The translations under genes and the position numbers were made by a program. Under the pieces are notes generated by a model. That model did no database searches, was not told the origin of the DNA, and saw only the letters and a list, made by a program, of their open reading frames with translations. Shown piece after piece: positions 35,745 through 47,360 of a stretch of DNA of 64,000 bases (within the stretch, counting starts at the first letter, position 1; each line of letters begins with the position of its first letter). This stretch comes from Isoetes taiwanensis (taxonomy: Eukaryota; Streptophyta; Lycopodiopsida; Isoetales; Isoetaceae), in NCBI GenBank assembly GCA_021234155.1, contig JAJEKV010000020.1:20878018-20942017 (forward strand), read 5' to 3'.

Positions 35745-36250
35745 TCCGCTCGTTTTGGCGGTGCCCCTTTCCGGTCACGCGTTCTTGCTCATATCTGGAG
35801 ATCCAGAAGTCTGTTTCAGTTGAAATTTGTTGCGATGGAGAGCCCTCTCAGCGATCTTTGAGTAGGTATATAATTTGCCATTGATTGTGGCTTATATCTT
35901 TGTCAAAATCACAGATTTCTGGACTGCACATCCGGCCCCCAGAAACCCTAAAGCTCTCACGGTCCTGGTCGCACGTTTCTGATCATATCTGGAGATCCAG
36001 AGCTCCGTTTCAGCTGAAATTTGTTGCGTTGGAAAGCCCTCTCAGAGACCTTTCAGTAGGTATGTGATTTGGATGTGGTTGAGTCATATTTCCAAAGCAA
36101 AATTGTAGATTTCCGGGCTGCCAATAAAACGCTCTGAAAATCCTGAAGCGCTCGTGGTGCTGGCCACACGTTTCTGATCATATCTGGAGCTTGGGGAGCT
36201 TTGGTTTCAGAATCAGGGACTTCACAATAGACTTGGTCGCAGGTTAAGAC
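35745..36250 (+). repeat. LINE 5' tandem monomers (~195 bp)
   Basis: A unit containing CATATCTGGAGATCCAG, TTTCAG(C/T)TGAAATTTGTTG and GAAAGCCCTCTCAG starts at 35,790, 35,984 and 36,179 (spacing 194 and 195); the third is partial. The array ends just before the LINE ORF1 start at 36,271. Tandem 5' monomers act as promoters in some L1 elements, such as mouse, and a similar role is inferred here. Confidence 0.65.
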
Positions 36251-36270
36251 TTGCAGTAGTGAGACTCTAA

Positions 36271-37436
36271 ATGACCCAGGACGTGACTCTCAGGCAGCAG
36301 ACAATGGAAGAAAAGCTGCATGCACTAAAGAAGCGAGCACGGAACGGTGAGGGCTCCTCTCCCTCAGAGCATGTCACGCAGTCCGAGAATATACGAGCCT
36401 TGGAGGCAAAGTTGACAGCAGTACAGGATAGGTTGGCAAGTATGGAGGCACAAAGAGACACCCAGCCAACAGTAGCCATCCTCAAGAAACAGTTGGTGAA
36501 GGAGAGAGAACGGATCTCCACATTAGAAGAGCAAGTGAGGCCACTGTGGCCGACTTCGAGCGCAGTCAAGCACGGGGTATTGTCGCTCAGTTAAGAAGTG
36601 AATTCATGGCAACATCTCAAACACTGAATGAGGTTACCCAGCAGATTGATAGGATCCATCAGCAGGTGACAGATGAGATATCACAACTGCAGAGAGAGCT
36701 CAGGCAAGCAGTGGAACAGATTACACAGTTGGCTACTGCAAGCGCCCGTCTTGCAGACCATGAAGCTAGAATGCATCAGATGCAAGCAAGGTTGGACACC
36801 CTAGAAAAGAGACAACCAGAAGGACAAGAAGCAGCACCTAGACTCTCGGCCCTAGAGAAGAGGATGGCCGAGTTTCACCGAGAGCTATATGATCTCCGCT
36901 CGGAGATGAAACAAACAGGTACTGCCCCGGAGGCAGCATCAACAGTGCGCCCAATGCCAGAGGCAGAGTTGGCCCAGGGAATCAGGCAGGTCCTTCGCGA
37001 GGAGCAGGATCGCCAATCCCGTCGGCTGAACCTCATTGTCCGGGGCTTGCCTGAAGAGCATGGGGAAGATCTGCCGGCTAAGCTTAATGCCCTGGTGCTG
37101 GACAGACTACAACTGCAGTATTTGGGGGTGAGAAACCCGACCAGAGTCGGGGGGCCAAACATGAGACCCCGACTGGTCAAATTCACAGTGTTGGACCAGG
37201 CATCGAAGACTCTATTGCTGCAACGCGCTAGCCGGTTGAAGGGAACATCAATATACTTGGACACAGATCTTACTCCAGTGCAACAAAAGGAGAGACGAGA
37301 GGGGTTCACAAAAATCAGACAAATCAGACAGGCAGGGGGATCGGCAGGCTTGGTTAATGGCAAGATGAAGGTGTTTGTACCTCCGCGCCAACAAGAGATA
37401 GCAGAGGCAAATGGCGATGGGGCCGGGGACATCTAG
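36271..37436 (+). pseudogene. LINE ORF1: coiled coil plus L1-type RNA-binding domain
   Basis: An ATG at 36,271 opens a frame rich in heptad-like Leu/Glu/Gln sequence. It shifts frame near 36,540, after which a second frame continues the coiled coil (36,546-36,960) to a stop at 37,436. Its C-terminal half has SRRLNLIVRGLPE and then RPRLVKFTVLD, LLLQRASRLKGT and LTPVQQKER. This is the layout of L1 ORF1p: coiled coil, RRM-like domain and C-terminal domain that packages the element's RNA. Total length is about 385 codons. One frameshift prevents a single product unless it is a sequence error. Confidence 0.75.
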
Positions 37437-37467
37437 ACCTTTCACCTCCGAGACGGCAAACCAGATG

Positions 37468-40400
37468 CAATGCCCGGGACCCAAAGTGTTTCGGGCATCA
37501 CCGGCGCCCCTTTAACCTCCTCGGGAGCTGGTGCAGGACAACCGCCACAGGCAGCATAGGGACAGTGTCTCCGACTTGTATCATGGAACTGTAGGGGATT
37601 CCCCTGGAAGAAGGGCAGCGGCCTTGTTGGGATCGTTACAGATATGGACATCATCTTCTTGCAAGAGACATGGGAATATCGTGGGCATCACCGCCGGACA
37701 TCCGGGATACCGGTGCTTCGCCGCTAATCGCAGCGCCATGGCAAGCGAGGATATGGAGGGGTGGCATGCTACTTCAAAGATGCTATAGCAGCCACGGTCT
37801 CGCTCCACAAGGCGACGGACTTAACCGCTACGTGGGTGAGAAATTTGGAGCCTCAAAGATCGTCCATTATTTATTGCATGCTGTTATATACCCCATGCAG
37901 TCTCTAAGTTCTACAAGGTCCAGGGGGCAGACACGGATGTACAAATGCCTTATAGAGATCTGTATGATGACATAGAGCAATATCGCCAGCAAGGGCATGT
38001 GCTCTTGTTAGGAGATTTCAATGCCCGCACTGCACAGCTGCAGTCGGTTACCTTCCAGGGGGACGCCGATTCTGACCCACTCTGGCTTGAAACAGCTGCA
38101 CCCCAACATGCCAGACAGTCTCAAGATATGGTCACCAATGCCTTTGGAAGGGAGTTGGTTCAACTCTGTCAGGTCTTTGACATAGTAGTGTGCAATGGTA
38201 TGATCAGATGGCCGCAATCAGGGGGTTTTACTTGCAAGAGCGATAGACATGATGGTGGAGCTAGCGTGGTAGACTATCTCCTTGCTCCAGTGGTAGGACT
38301 TGACATGATCAGCGAGCTCTCAGTTGGCACACGAACAGGAGATGAGGAGGCTTTGTCGGACCACTATCCACTTTATGTCACTTTGGATTGGGAGCACTCA
38401 GTAGCGCAATCACAGAGTAGAAACCATCAGGGGTTGAGATACACCCCCGACTACCGAAAGCAAGCAGAATATGAGTCTGTGTTGGAACGTGAACTGCAGG
38501 GGATTGATGCCCTTTGCACGTTACATGATAGGTGGGAGTGGCTTGTAAACGCCTTACTCAGAGCAGCTAGTGCATGCTTTGCAGCGAGGGATCGCTCGCG
38601 AATGGACACTGCGCAGTTCCCTCAGAATCCCTGGTTTGACGCTGAGTGCAAGGCTCTAAAGACCCAACTGCGCCTCGTCTCAGATCCACAGCTGCGGCAG
38701 CAGGCCATTCAGGACTATAGAGCATTCTTGAAGTCCAAAAAGCATGCGTACATTGTAGACCATCAACAGCGCATGTTTGATTTGTTGATGACCGAGCCGA
38801 AAGCCTTCTGGCGTAGGGTGTTGTACAAGAGGCATCAACCACCCGGCAATATTACCATAGACCAGTGGATGCATCGCTTGGAGGAGTTGTATGATCCCCC
38901 AGGAGCAGCTGCTGGGGTTCCAGATCAGGTAGGAGAAATGCTGCAGCTCACGGAGGAAGACATCCAACAGGGCCTTAGACACCTAGCTAATGGCAAAGCG
39001 AAGGACTTGCAGGGACTTCAAGCCGAGTTATTGAAATGGGGTGGGCCAGCTTTGCTAGGGCCTCTGACAGCGATGATTAACCAGGTCATAAGGGAGGGCC
39101 TCCTGGGGGAGTGATGGTTAGCAAGGTCACCCCAATTCATAAGACAGGTAATAGGGATGATTCGGAGAACTACCGCATGATCATGGTGAGCCCATTACTC
39201 GCAAAGCTTTTAGCAGGTGTGGTGGAGAAGAAGTTAACTCAGTGGGTTGAGGAAGCTGGAGTACGTGCAGTTGGCTAGGCGGGGTTTCGCCCTGCCCACT
39301 CCACAATCGACCATATATTCACTCTCAGAATCCTTATGGAAGCTACTCGCAATGGGCGGCGCGGACTGTACTCTTGTTTTAAGTAGATTTCAAGGCGGAT
39401 ATGATACGGTCCCTCGGGACTGTTTGTGGCAAAGATTTGCAAAGCGCCGTGATGCCCCACAGGACTTACAAAATGTCATCTATAGACTCTATGATGGGAT
39501 ATATGCCGCATTGCCCGCATCGGATCGCCGAAGTTGCTAGCACCATAGGGGTTAAAACAGGATGTCCGTTATCTCCAACGCTCTTTGGTCTCTACATTGA
39601 CAAGTTGGAGACTTGGATGCAAGAACATGGGGGGCGGTGGCCCGCAGCTACCAGAGACATACAGTATAAGGCAATTGCTCTATGCAGACGATGTAGACTT
39701 GCTATCCCATACAGCCAGGAGTATGCAGTAGCATTTGACGCTCTTAGTGGGTTTACGTGACACAACAGAATGACGGTGAACCTGCAGAAAACTAAGCTCC
39801 TGGCAGTCCTCTCCTCGCAGCATGATATCCCAGATCTCTATTACAGAGGACAGAAGGTGGATGTTGTAAGGACCTTCAAGTATCTGGGAATCGACTTTTG
39901 CGCTAACATGTTATGGGATGACTGTGTGGAAAGACGGGTCAGCGCGGGATGGAAAGCCCCCAGATGCTATGCGAGAATAGCCGCTCTGAGAATAGACCTA
40001 TGTGATCGGGCACGAGCACACCGTTTAGAGCACTCGTTGAACCAAGATTGTTGTATGGGGTAGAGGTCCGGGGTCCAAAGAATTAGCAAGAACACGGGAT
40101 AAGCTAGAGAGGGTGCGTAAGGCCTTCTTAACATACGACCCTAGGTATCAAGGACACGATGCCTTATCGATTTTGCTATATGAGACCGGGTTCGCCCCGC
40201 AACATTCCGCTATGCGCAGACATCTTGCATATTTCCACAAGGTCACTAGCATGGATGCACAACGTCTTCCCCCGAGGGCCTTGTTATTGGCACAAGAGCC
40301 ACAACGACTGAGGAGGGTATGGCAGAGCACCGCCGTGGGTGGTTCGCGAACGCGTGGTCTATAGACTACCAGCAGATTGTGGCTATGCCTGATGCCCAGG

Positions 40401-40929
40401 GACAGGCTGCACACCTGAATGAGCACTTTGCCACCACTCTGTGGGATGCAGCCACTCGTGCAAAGCCTAAAACAGAGCACTACCACACGCAAGTTAATCC
40501 AACACTCGAACATGGCCCACACCAGATTTTGAAAGCGCATATATCTATGAAGAAACGGAGAGTTATTGCCTCCGCGGAGGACGGGTCCCATCATCTCGTA
40601 ATTGAGACAGTCATTGGACTACGGATGGAGGGCGAGAATCCCCCAAGCATGAGAGAATATGCCGGTGTTGCCACATGCGACAAGTAGAGGATGAGCACCA
40701 TGCTCGCAAGAGTGTCCAAGCATATACGCATATCCGAAAGCAACACATGCTGATCTTAGATGCTCTGGGCACCGGGCCAGCATCAATTGCCGGCATCGCC
40801 AATGGTTGCACGTCTCGCATCCTACATTTTGCAAGTCTCTACCGTCAGACAATCCCTTACAGGACAAGGGATCTGAGAGCCTACTACCAGGGTTTTTCCT
40901 CCCATGTGGGGGTTTTTTCATCCCAGTAG
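37468..40929 (+). pseudogene. LINE ORF2: apurinic-type endonuclease and reverse transcriptase
   Basis: Endonuclease motifs are LVSWNCRG and MDIIFLQETW (37,575-37,670), then LLLGDFNARTAQL (about 38,005-38,040) and LSDHYPLY (about 38,355), the usual order of the EEP endonuclease that nicks the target. The reverse transcriptase follows: TPIHKTGNRDDSENYR near 39,130, a damaged finger motif near 39,380 (stop codon where FVDFKxAYDTV is expected), PLSPTLF near 39,570, the catalytic YADD in LLYADDVDLLSH (about 39,677-39,712), and FKYLGIDF near 39,870. Many frameshifts and stops make it non-functional as written. The longest intact piece is 37,945-39,114. Confidence 0.85.
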
Positions 40930-41064
40930 TAGGCACACATTGTATAGTAGCATTTGTCTTCTTGGTGTGGTTTTATCTGCTTTGTGTACTGCATGTACCG
41001 TCTCATAGGTCAAGTTTGGCCTCCGCGGACGTTAAAATATACTTCCTTCCTTCCTTCCTTCCTA
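40930..41064 (+). repeat. LINE 3' end with (TTCC)n tail
   Basis: A 3' untranslated segment ends CCTCCGCGGACGTTAAAA and then (TTCC)5-6 at 41,042-41,063 in place of poly-A. The same core with other microsatellites occurs at about 32,170 and, in the minus orientation, about 63,790. I could not define a target-site duplication. Confidence 0.6.
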
Positions 41065-41229
41065 AAGTACCATGCCTTCCTTTGGTCCAAAGGCTCCCCC
41101 TGGCCCAAAAAGGTCCATGGCCTTTTGCCACACCCTTGGTATCTAGCAGTTGCCCTCTAAACCATTGCGACAGTTCTGCAAATGTGAAAAAAAATGTCAC
41201 ATTACAATCCTCAATCGAAGAGTTGTAGT

Positions 41230-41620
41230 AAGCTAAAATGGGGAGATCGCTCGAGAGACCTTAGTAATGTGTGTGTGGAGCGTTCCCAAGACACCGATAT
41301 AAATGAATAGGAGCGACTACTCATAAACATCTCGACAGTTTTGTCCAGTTGGTTAAGGGCGTGTTGGTTAGGAATGTTACATTTGGCATCAAGTCTCCAT
41401 GGGTGCCGGTATATATAGTATTGTGATGCTCGAGAACGAGCATACTTCTAGAGAGGTTGTAACGGGGCCCATGATGGTGAGACCGCTCGAGAGATCTTAG
41501 TAATGTGCATGTGAGGCGTTCCTGAGACACTGGAATAAATGGGTAGAAACGACTACTCATAAATGTCTAGACGATTTTGCCCAGTTGGTTAAGGGCATGT
41601 CGGTTAGGAACATTACAACT
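41230..41620 (+). repeat. Diverged 236-bp tandem duplication
   Basis: The phrases CTCGAGAGA(C/T)CTTAGTAATG and CCAGTTGGTTAAGGGC recur 236 bp apart (41,345 and 41,581 for the latter), with many substitutions between copies. TTGGTTAAGGG resembles a tRNA A box, but no B box is clear. It could be part of an LTR or SINE; unresolved. Confidence 0.55.
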
Positions 41621-43180
41621 AGGTAATGGATTGGCTTCTATGTGATGTGATACGTAGAATGTGATGCATTGGCTTCTATGTTAAAGAAAATCGAGAGTTT
41701 CTTCCACGTCCTAAACAAAATTAGGACACTCTAGTATAGGGGTGCACTTTTATTACTGTGTGCTTGCTCAACATATACTATAATACCAACTGCTTGATAT
41801 AGGACAACAAAAGAACTAGAGATCATGCATGGAGCACAAAACAAGGTGAATATTTTTAGATCGTGAATATTTATATCAGTGGAAGTAGAATAAGCATTAC
41901 GAGTTGTAGCTTGTGATAATTTATGATTTAATTTCTTTGCAATTAGGTTTTAACAAACAAATATTAAAATTTTATAAAATTTATATTTACGAAAAGTACC
42001 AAACTTAATCCTCATCTAGGGCACAAGTTGCCTTTATAAGTTTTGCTCTTGTAGCAGCTTGTGCTGTGTAAATATTTTTTTGAACGGTATTCCTATAAAA
42101 CACTTTACTTGATGCAAAATGATGACGCATTGTGGGTTGCCCTTGCAAGTATTTTGTAACAACACCCAAATCCCCTCTCCTAGATTATAGAACCAATGCA
42201 AAAACTTAATGGCACAATATACACTCGTTATCCCTGGGGTAATCCGGCAAAGAACGAAAATCCACCATGACTTTGCATCTTTGCTTTACAAATGCAAGTT
42301 TTGTCATACCCCACAAAGGCATCCGAGTCATATTTTAATCTACAATATTTGTGAAAATAACTTTTGAATTCGATGAGCCATAAGCTATATATTGTACTAA
42401 CATTTTGGTGATTTTCCATTATTTTTAGTCCTTCTTTTTGAGGGGGCATAGGGTGCTTGGTTTTCTCAACTTGTACTATCAAGACGTTGCAAATAGGATG
42501 CATACACATTTCATTGGTTGTCTTAGCTTTGGCATATATACTATACCATTATACATGTAGAGCATCTACTGCTTCTTGACTCAATGTTAAATGATTATCA
42601 TACATAAGTAACTCTCCTATTTCTCTTTGATACTAGTCCATTAGTTGACAAAGTTGTTAAAGCAACATTATTTAGACTTCCTTTTTGTACCCAAAGGTAT
42701 GCAACCTTGTCGTTCAATTTTAGCAGCCTTCACCTCACTATCTATATGCTCATATACGTAAATAACAAAGCTTGCTTAACATGTTAAGCAATGTTACAGT
42801 ATATAATATGCACCACTTGCATTGCAGCAAGGATTGATTATGACCTGCACTTCATGTTTATAGGCTTTGATCTAATATATGTATCCAATGATTAGGATAT
42901 CCACATGAAGCTGGTATTGGCTAGAGAATCAAGATCTCCCAAAGAAATCACGTAAACAGATGTTATACAAGAAATAACCTTAGAAAATGTTGTCAAAGTT
43001 CAAAGCAGCGCAAGAAAATCTGACTGCCATGTCAGATGCCTAATTTGAATTAACCCATTGTCAGATGTGTGTGTCCTCATCGTATTCTCCACATATTACA
43101 CGCAAGTCTGCACATAAGACTCTTTAAATTACTGTTCTCCACGTCACAAAGTGCTTTACATTATTGCATACAAGAAACTT
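41621..43180. other. Unassigned AT-rich sequence
   Basis: No gene, RNA or repeat family recognised. A minus-strand open frame of 93 codons at 42,228-42,509 has no recognisable domain. Confidence 0.4.
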
Positions 43181-43206
43181 ATCGCGGCGGCCTAGCGGCC
43201 GCCGCG
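43181..43206. other. Isolated GC-rich perfect hairpin
   Basis: The arms TCGCGGCGGCC (43,181-43,191) and GGCCGCCGCGA (43,196-43,206) are exact complements around the loop TAGC, in otherwise AT-rich sequence. The composition resembles the CpG palindromes around 53-59 kb. A minus-strand B-box-like site (complement GGTTCAAATCC) with a 5-bp T-arm-like stem lies close by at 43,245-43,262. Confidence 0.6.
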
Positions 43207-43310
43207 AACGTTTCTCTTCACCAACTTATCTATACGTGCTAGAACATGCAGGATTTGAACCTGCACTTTTTTTTTGGCCCTGTGTCCAGTGCCCGCACAA
43301 TAGAAGGATG

Positions 43311-43862
43311 CATTAGGGTTTTTTTGAGATTAAAAAAGGGCCTTCAAAACATGCCAACTAGGCCAAATGAAGATAAATGAACTACCAATCAGAAATCAGA
43401 GCCTGACGGATCCAGTCAGCAAAACAGTTATAACTAACTCACTGGATCACATTTTCTAGCATAACTATTGATAGGAAAGTCCAAATGAGCTCTCGTTTAG
43501 TGCAATAGATAGATCTCGTTGAGATCTTTCCAACCTTAGGTGCTTTGCACATATTTTAACCACTTATGATTGTCAAAACTACAAAAAATATGGTTTTTAC
43601 CATTTTTTACTATCCTACGGGGCTAAAAGATATGCAAACCACCCAAGGTTGGAAAGATCTCAATGAGATCTATCTATTACATCAAACAAGAGCTCATTTG
43701 GACTTTTCTATCAACACTTATGCTAGAAAATGTGATCCAGTGAGTTAGTTATATAATCTGCTTTACTGACGGATTACCGTACCGCTTTTTCGATTGGTAG
43801 TTCATATAGCTTAGTCAGCAGTTCTTAGAAGGCCCTTTTATGATCTCAAAAAATCCCTAATG
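43311..43862. mobile_element. Large palindromic foldback sequence, ~550 bp
   Basis: The left arm begins CATTAGGGTTTTTTTGAGAT and the right arm ends ATCTCAAAAAATCCCTAATG. Inner portions also pair, for example CACTGGATCACATTTTCTAG with CTAGAAAATGTGATCCAGTG, and GATCTCGTTGAGATCTTTCC with its near complement, around a centre near 43,590. Arms of about 250 bp with a short centre fit a foldback or MITE-like element or an inverted duplication. It encodes nothing and differs from the 26.3 kb element. Confidence 0.7.
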
Positions 43863-43886
43863 TGACCATAACGACTATAGGATGTC

Positions 43887-44015
43887 CTTTTTTTTTTTTT
43901 TTGACAATCATGTCATGCAACAATAGCCAGTGGGTTTTGAACCTCAGTTCGAGACCCAAGTATTACGAGGGGCAATTCAAAGTGAAATTTTTTAACTAAA
44001 CCACCCTCAATCATC
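43887..44015 (-). repeat. Minus-strand SINE-like element with poly-A tail
   Basis: Read on the minus strand from about 44,015, TGGTTTAGTTA (A-box-like) is followed by TTGGGTCTCGAACTGAGGTT and GGTTCAAAACCC (B-box-like) and ends in an A-run of about 17 (plus-strand T run at 43,886-43,903). This is the layout of short tRNA-derived plant SINEs. Target-site duplications were not found. Confidence 0.4.
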
Positions 44016-45130
44016 TCACTCCCCATCCTGCAAAAGGCAGTGTTATATGCAACAGAAAGACAATGGCGGTCTGGAGATTTCAAAGGCAACAACAAAGACA
44101 ACTGACACAAGTATAAGCTAGGGAAGGGAGGGGCCTAAACCCCCTGAGGCTGCCATTTGACCCATTTTGCCACTCCAAAAGAGAAGAGCAGAGCATTAAT
44201 ATCATCTCACAGGTCTTTGGCCGCCTGACCAAAATTGCAACGCATCGCCTTAGTTTTACATAAACGACAACACTTCAATAGAAGTTGGACTTATCCAATT
44301 TATGACATGCATTTCTAGTTAATCATCTTTTCCAGTGATGTAAGAAATGTCCCCCTCCTCGGATATGTTCAGATACAACATAAAGTCCAAGACAAAAAAT
44401 GATTGGCTTTACATGCCTATGCCAACTCAAGAAGAGTATTATTAAGCAGCAATAATGAGCTACATTAGAAGCATGAAAGTTAAATAGTGGTGTAGAGCTC
44501 TTGCTTTGTTCGGTAGGGTTTAAGATTGGTGATTGTTATGGTTCTATGATGCAAGAAGGGAGATCATATAAGAAAAGCTCATGGGATGTATGCTATATAA
44601 AGTGGAAAACATTGTAAGAATGCAAACAAAATGCTAAAAGATCTCTTCAGGCGTCATTGCAAGTAACACTATTGACTACTCATGTCAAACAAAGAAGCCT
44701 AGGTTGCAATTTTGCATTAATGATCTTCACATATGGGCATCAACCTGCAGCTTTATAAGTTGGGACAATATATTTTTACAATTATGTCCTTAATAAACTT
44801 AAATAGCAAGACAGAACTGCCAGTTTTGCTTACCTCTCTCTTTCTTTGATATTTGAAATATTCTTCGGAGATATAGTGCATTCTCTAGTTGGCATATTGC
44901 ACATCTTCTTTATTCCTGCCCCAAAGCCTCAATGAGGGCAGTTTCAAAGCAATTAGTTGTTAAACTTGGAATGAAGTGTATGCAGGTGTCATCAACAAAT
45001 TCGGGTTGTCATCTCCAAGCCACTGGCATCTCCTATCGTACTCAAATATTAACATGTCTACCATTCACTATGAAAGCAATAGATGCTCTAACGTGACTAT
45101 ATGCCTAGAATATTACAACACATGTGGATA
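44016..45130. other. Unassigned intergenic sequence
   Basis: No feature recognised. Confidence 0.4.
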
Positions 45131-45960
45131 CAACTCCTATTAGAGACCATTTTTTTCCAATTAGCAATTTAATAAGTTCAGAAATAAAGTAAAAAGTCTG
45201 ATGTCACACTATTACAGCAGAAAATTCAGAGAGCCGTATCTTCTGAACCATGCATCCAAAATGAACGAATAGATACTCGTTGGAAAGCTGAACATGTTCC
45301 CTACAACTTCTATTAGAGCCACTTTTAGCAGATTCGTAGTCTAAGTACCTTAAATCTAAGGTTTCCCTCTGCTTTCACAATGATATAGCAGAAACTTCAA
45401 AGTGTTGTAACCTAGACTGTATATCGCCATCTTCGATGCCTAGTTATTTGTTGAGCACCTAAGAACATGTTCTAGAATATTATTAGACTCAACTTTTGTA
45501 AAAACAAAGCCTAAGTAACTTAAAAATATGCTTGAAATCTATATAAGACATGAACTTTACTTGCACTACCCATTAAATGTTAAAGATGTCAGCCCTACAT
45601 TTTAGAGTGTAACTTCATCAAGATACCACCATTCCTTATGTGTAGATATTCATCAAAAAGGTCATAAGGTTCCCCACAACTCCCATTAGAGGCCATTATT
45701 TCAAATTAGCCACTTAACTAGTCTAAAAATAAAGTAAAAGGTCTGTTGTTCACACTTTTAAGCAGAAAATTCAGAGAGTCATAACTTCTGAACCATGCAT
45801 CCAAATTGGATGATTAGACACACATTGGAAAGATGAACATATTTTCTACAACTGTTATTAGAGCAACCTTTAGCAAATTTGCAGTTTAGATATTTTAAAA
45901 TTAATGCTAAACACTGGTTTCACCATTTCATAGCAGAAGACTTTAGCTTGGAAACTTCAC
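45131..45960 (+). repeat. Diverged ~545-bp tandem duplication
   Basis: AGCAGAAAATTCAGAGAG and CTTCTGAACCATGCATCCAA recur at 45,216 and 45,761 (offset 545), together with flanking CCATTAGAG(G/A)CCATT-type phrases. The copies differ by many substitutions and small indels, so the duplication is old. No coding potential. Confidence 0.65.
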
Positions 45961-46201
45961 ATGGACGCTTATCCTTTTATCTGCAATAAGTATTCCAATC
46001 TAGTTTGTATTCTAATTTCATGGAGGCTTATCCTCTATCTAGCATAACTCACGGAACTTCTCAGCTTTCAAAACTACACAACCAAAGCTGCAACATGTAA
46101 TATTTTATTCTAACTACGATGCATTATATAAACTTGCAATATTGAAGTTTTACATTAAAAACACTTAAAAGAACCTGAATGGCGTCCTCTTGATTGATGA
46201 T
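45961..46201. other. Unassigned sequence
   Basis: AT-rich; no feature recognised. Confidence 0.35.
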
Positions 46202-46396
46202 TTAGCCCTGCATTTCTGGAACAAATACTAGATCAGGATCTGGTTCACTTTCTTTGTTCTTATCTCCATACAGATCTACTTCAATTCTATGCACAAACCC
46301 CAAGAAAATATGCAAGACCCTTAGAAACAAAGCTAAAATGATTGAGCAAATCAGCAGCTTGAGAAAAGGAACATCGGAGTTTTGCAGTCTGCAAAA
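46202..46396 (-). CDS. Possible terminal exon of unknown gene
   Basis: On the minus strand a pyrimidine-rich acceptor (TTATTGCTTTTGCAG) precedes an open frame of about 64 codons. It begins TAKLRCSF or, in the next frame, LQNSDVPFLKLL; the latter has a hydrophobic stretch (LLICSIILALFLRVLHIFLG) and an acidic tail ending EPDPDLVFVPEMQG and a stop. I do not recognise it. It lies 650 bp downstream of the ABCB-like fragment on the same strand and might be an unrelated last exon or chance. Confidence 0.2.
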   Translation of the reverse strand, partial: FCRLQNSDVPFLKLLICSIILALFLRVLHIFLGFVHRIEVDLYGDKNKESEPDPDLVFVPEMQG

Positions 46397-47056
46397 GCAA
46401 TAATGGATGCAAAGACAAAGACAATGGATATTTTTGTTTAAAGAAGTGTGTCCTGCCCAGCTTTGCCTGTCTCTGCACAAATAAAAGCATCAAGTAAATT
46501 TGAGATCTCCATCAACAAAACACACAATTACATGTAGTTCTGCTTGAAAATTTTCACATAATCCTTCCTACAAAGCTTCAAATCATTGCCAAATTAGAAC
46601 CCATTTCGCGGATTGCTTCCAATTTAGCTACAGAAACATCAAAAGCTCAATTATTCAGGCACACAAGAGCCCATTTAAAAATATGCATCAGACCCATTTC
46701 CTCAATTTTTAGGTACACGAAGATTGAGAACTCAAAAGTTGAAGCCAAAGGGTTTTGTCGACAGAGTTACCTGGCGTGCTTCTTCATGCCCCTGCACCCC
46801 AGTTGTAGAAGCTGCAAGCCATCCTTGGCGCAGCATCAAGGTCCGATGATCAAATAGATGGGTGGGCCACAAAAACCTGGCATTAACCTGTGCTTAAGAG
46901 ATTCGACTGCCTCAATAGAATCAACTAGCTAGTTGCCCTTTCCCAGCTCCGGCTCTCCATAGGCAGCTCTGGAGTGCAGCCACAACCTTTTCTAGAGATC
47001 TATCCATGCTATTCTGATGAAGAGAGGTGCGGATACACTTGCACACACGATTCCCG

Positions 47057-47167
47057 ACCTTGCACAATGGCTCCTGTGCTTCCAACAAATATGAAAAAGT
47101 AGTCCAGCTTATCCGCAAAAGCGAAGAGCTTGTAGAAAGAAATGGCAGGGTCTGGAGCCTTTGCTTC
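47057..47167 (-). pseudogene. ABCB (MDR/PGP) transporter N-terminal exon fragment
   Basis: The minus-strand translation contains ISFYKLFAFADKLDYFFIF followed by VGSTGAIVQG. This matches the start of transmembrane domain 1 in plant ABCB exporters, where (V)xFxKLFxFADxxD is followed by a hydrophobic helix and VGxxGAxxxG, preceded by a Lys/Glu-rich stretch as here. A possible start MAEGSDAGHESL lies upstream on the same strand at 47,358 in another frame. Downstream exons (ATP-binding cassettes) are absent, so this is a fragment. Confidence 0.55.
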
Positions 47168-47360
47168 CTTTTTTTTCAGGTTCCTCATTATCTGGATTCT
47201 GCTGCTCAACCGGTGCAGTCCAGCAGAATGATATAATACTGCCATAGCTCAGACATGCAAAAGCTGGAATCATGCAAAAGGGGCAAAATGCACCTTTCAT
47301 TCTGTACCTCAGCTAAGACCCTTAGAGATTCATGGCCAGCATCGCTCCCTTCAGCCATCG

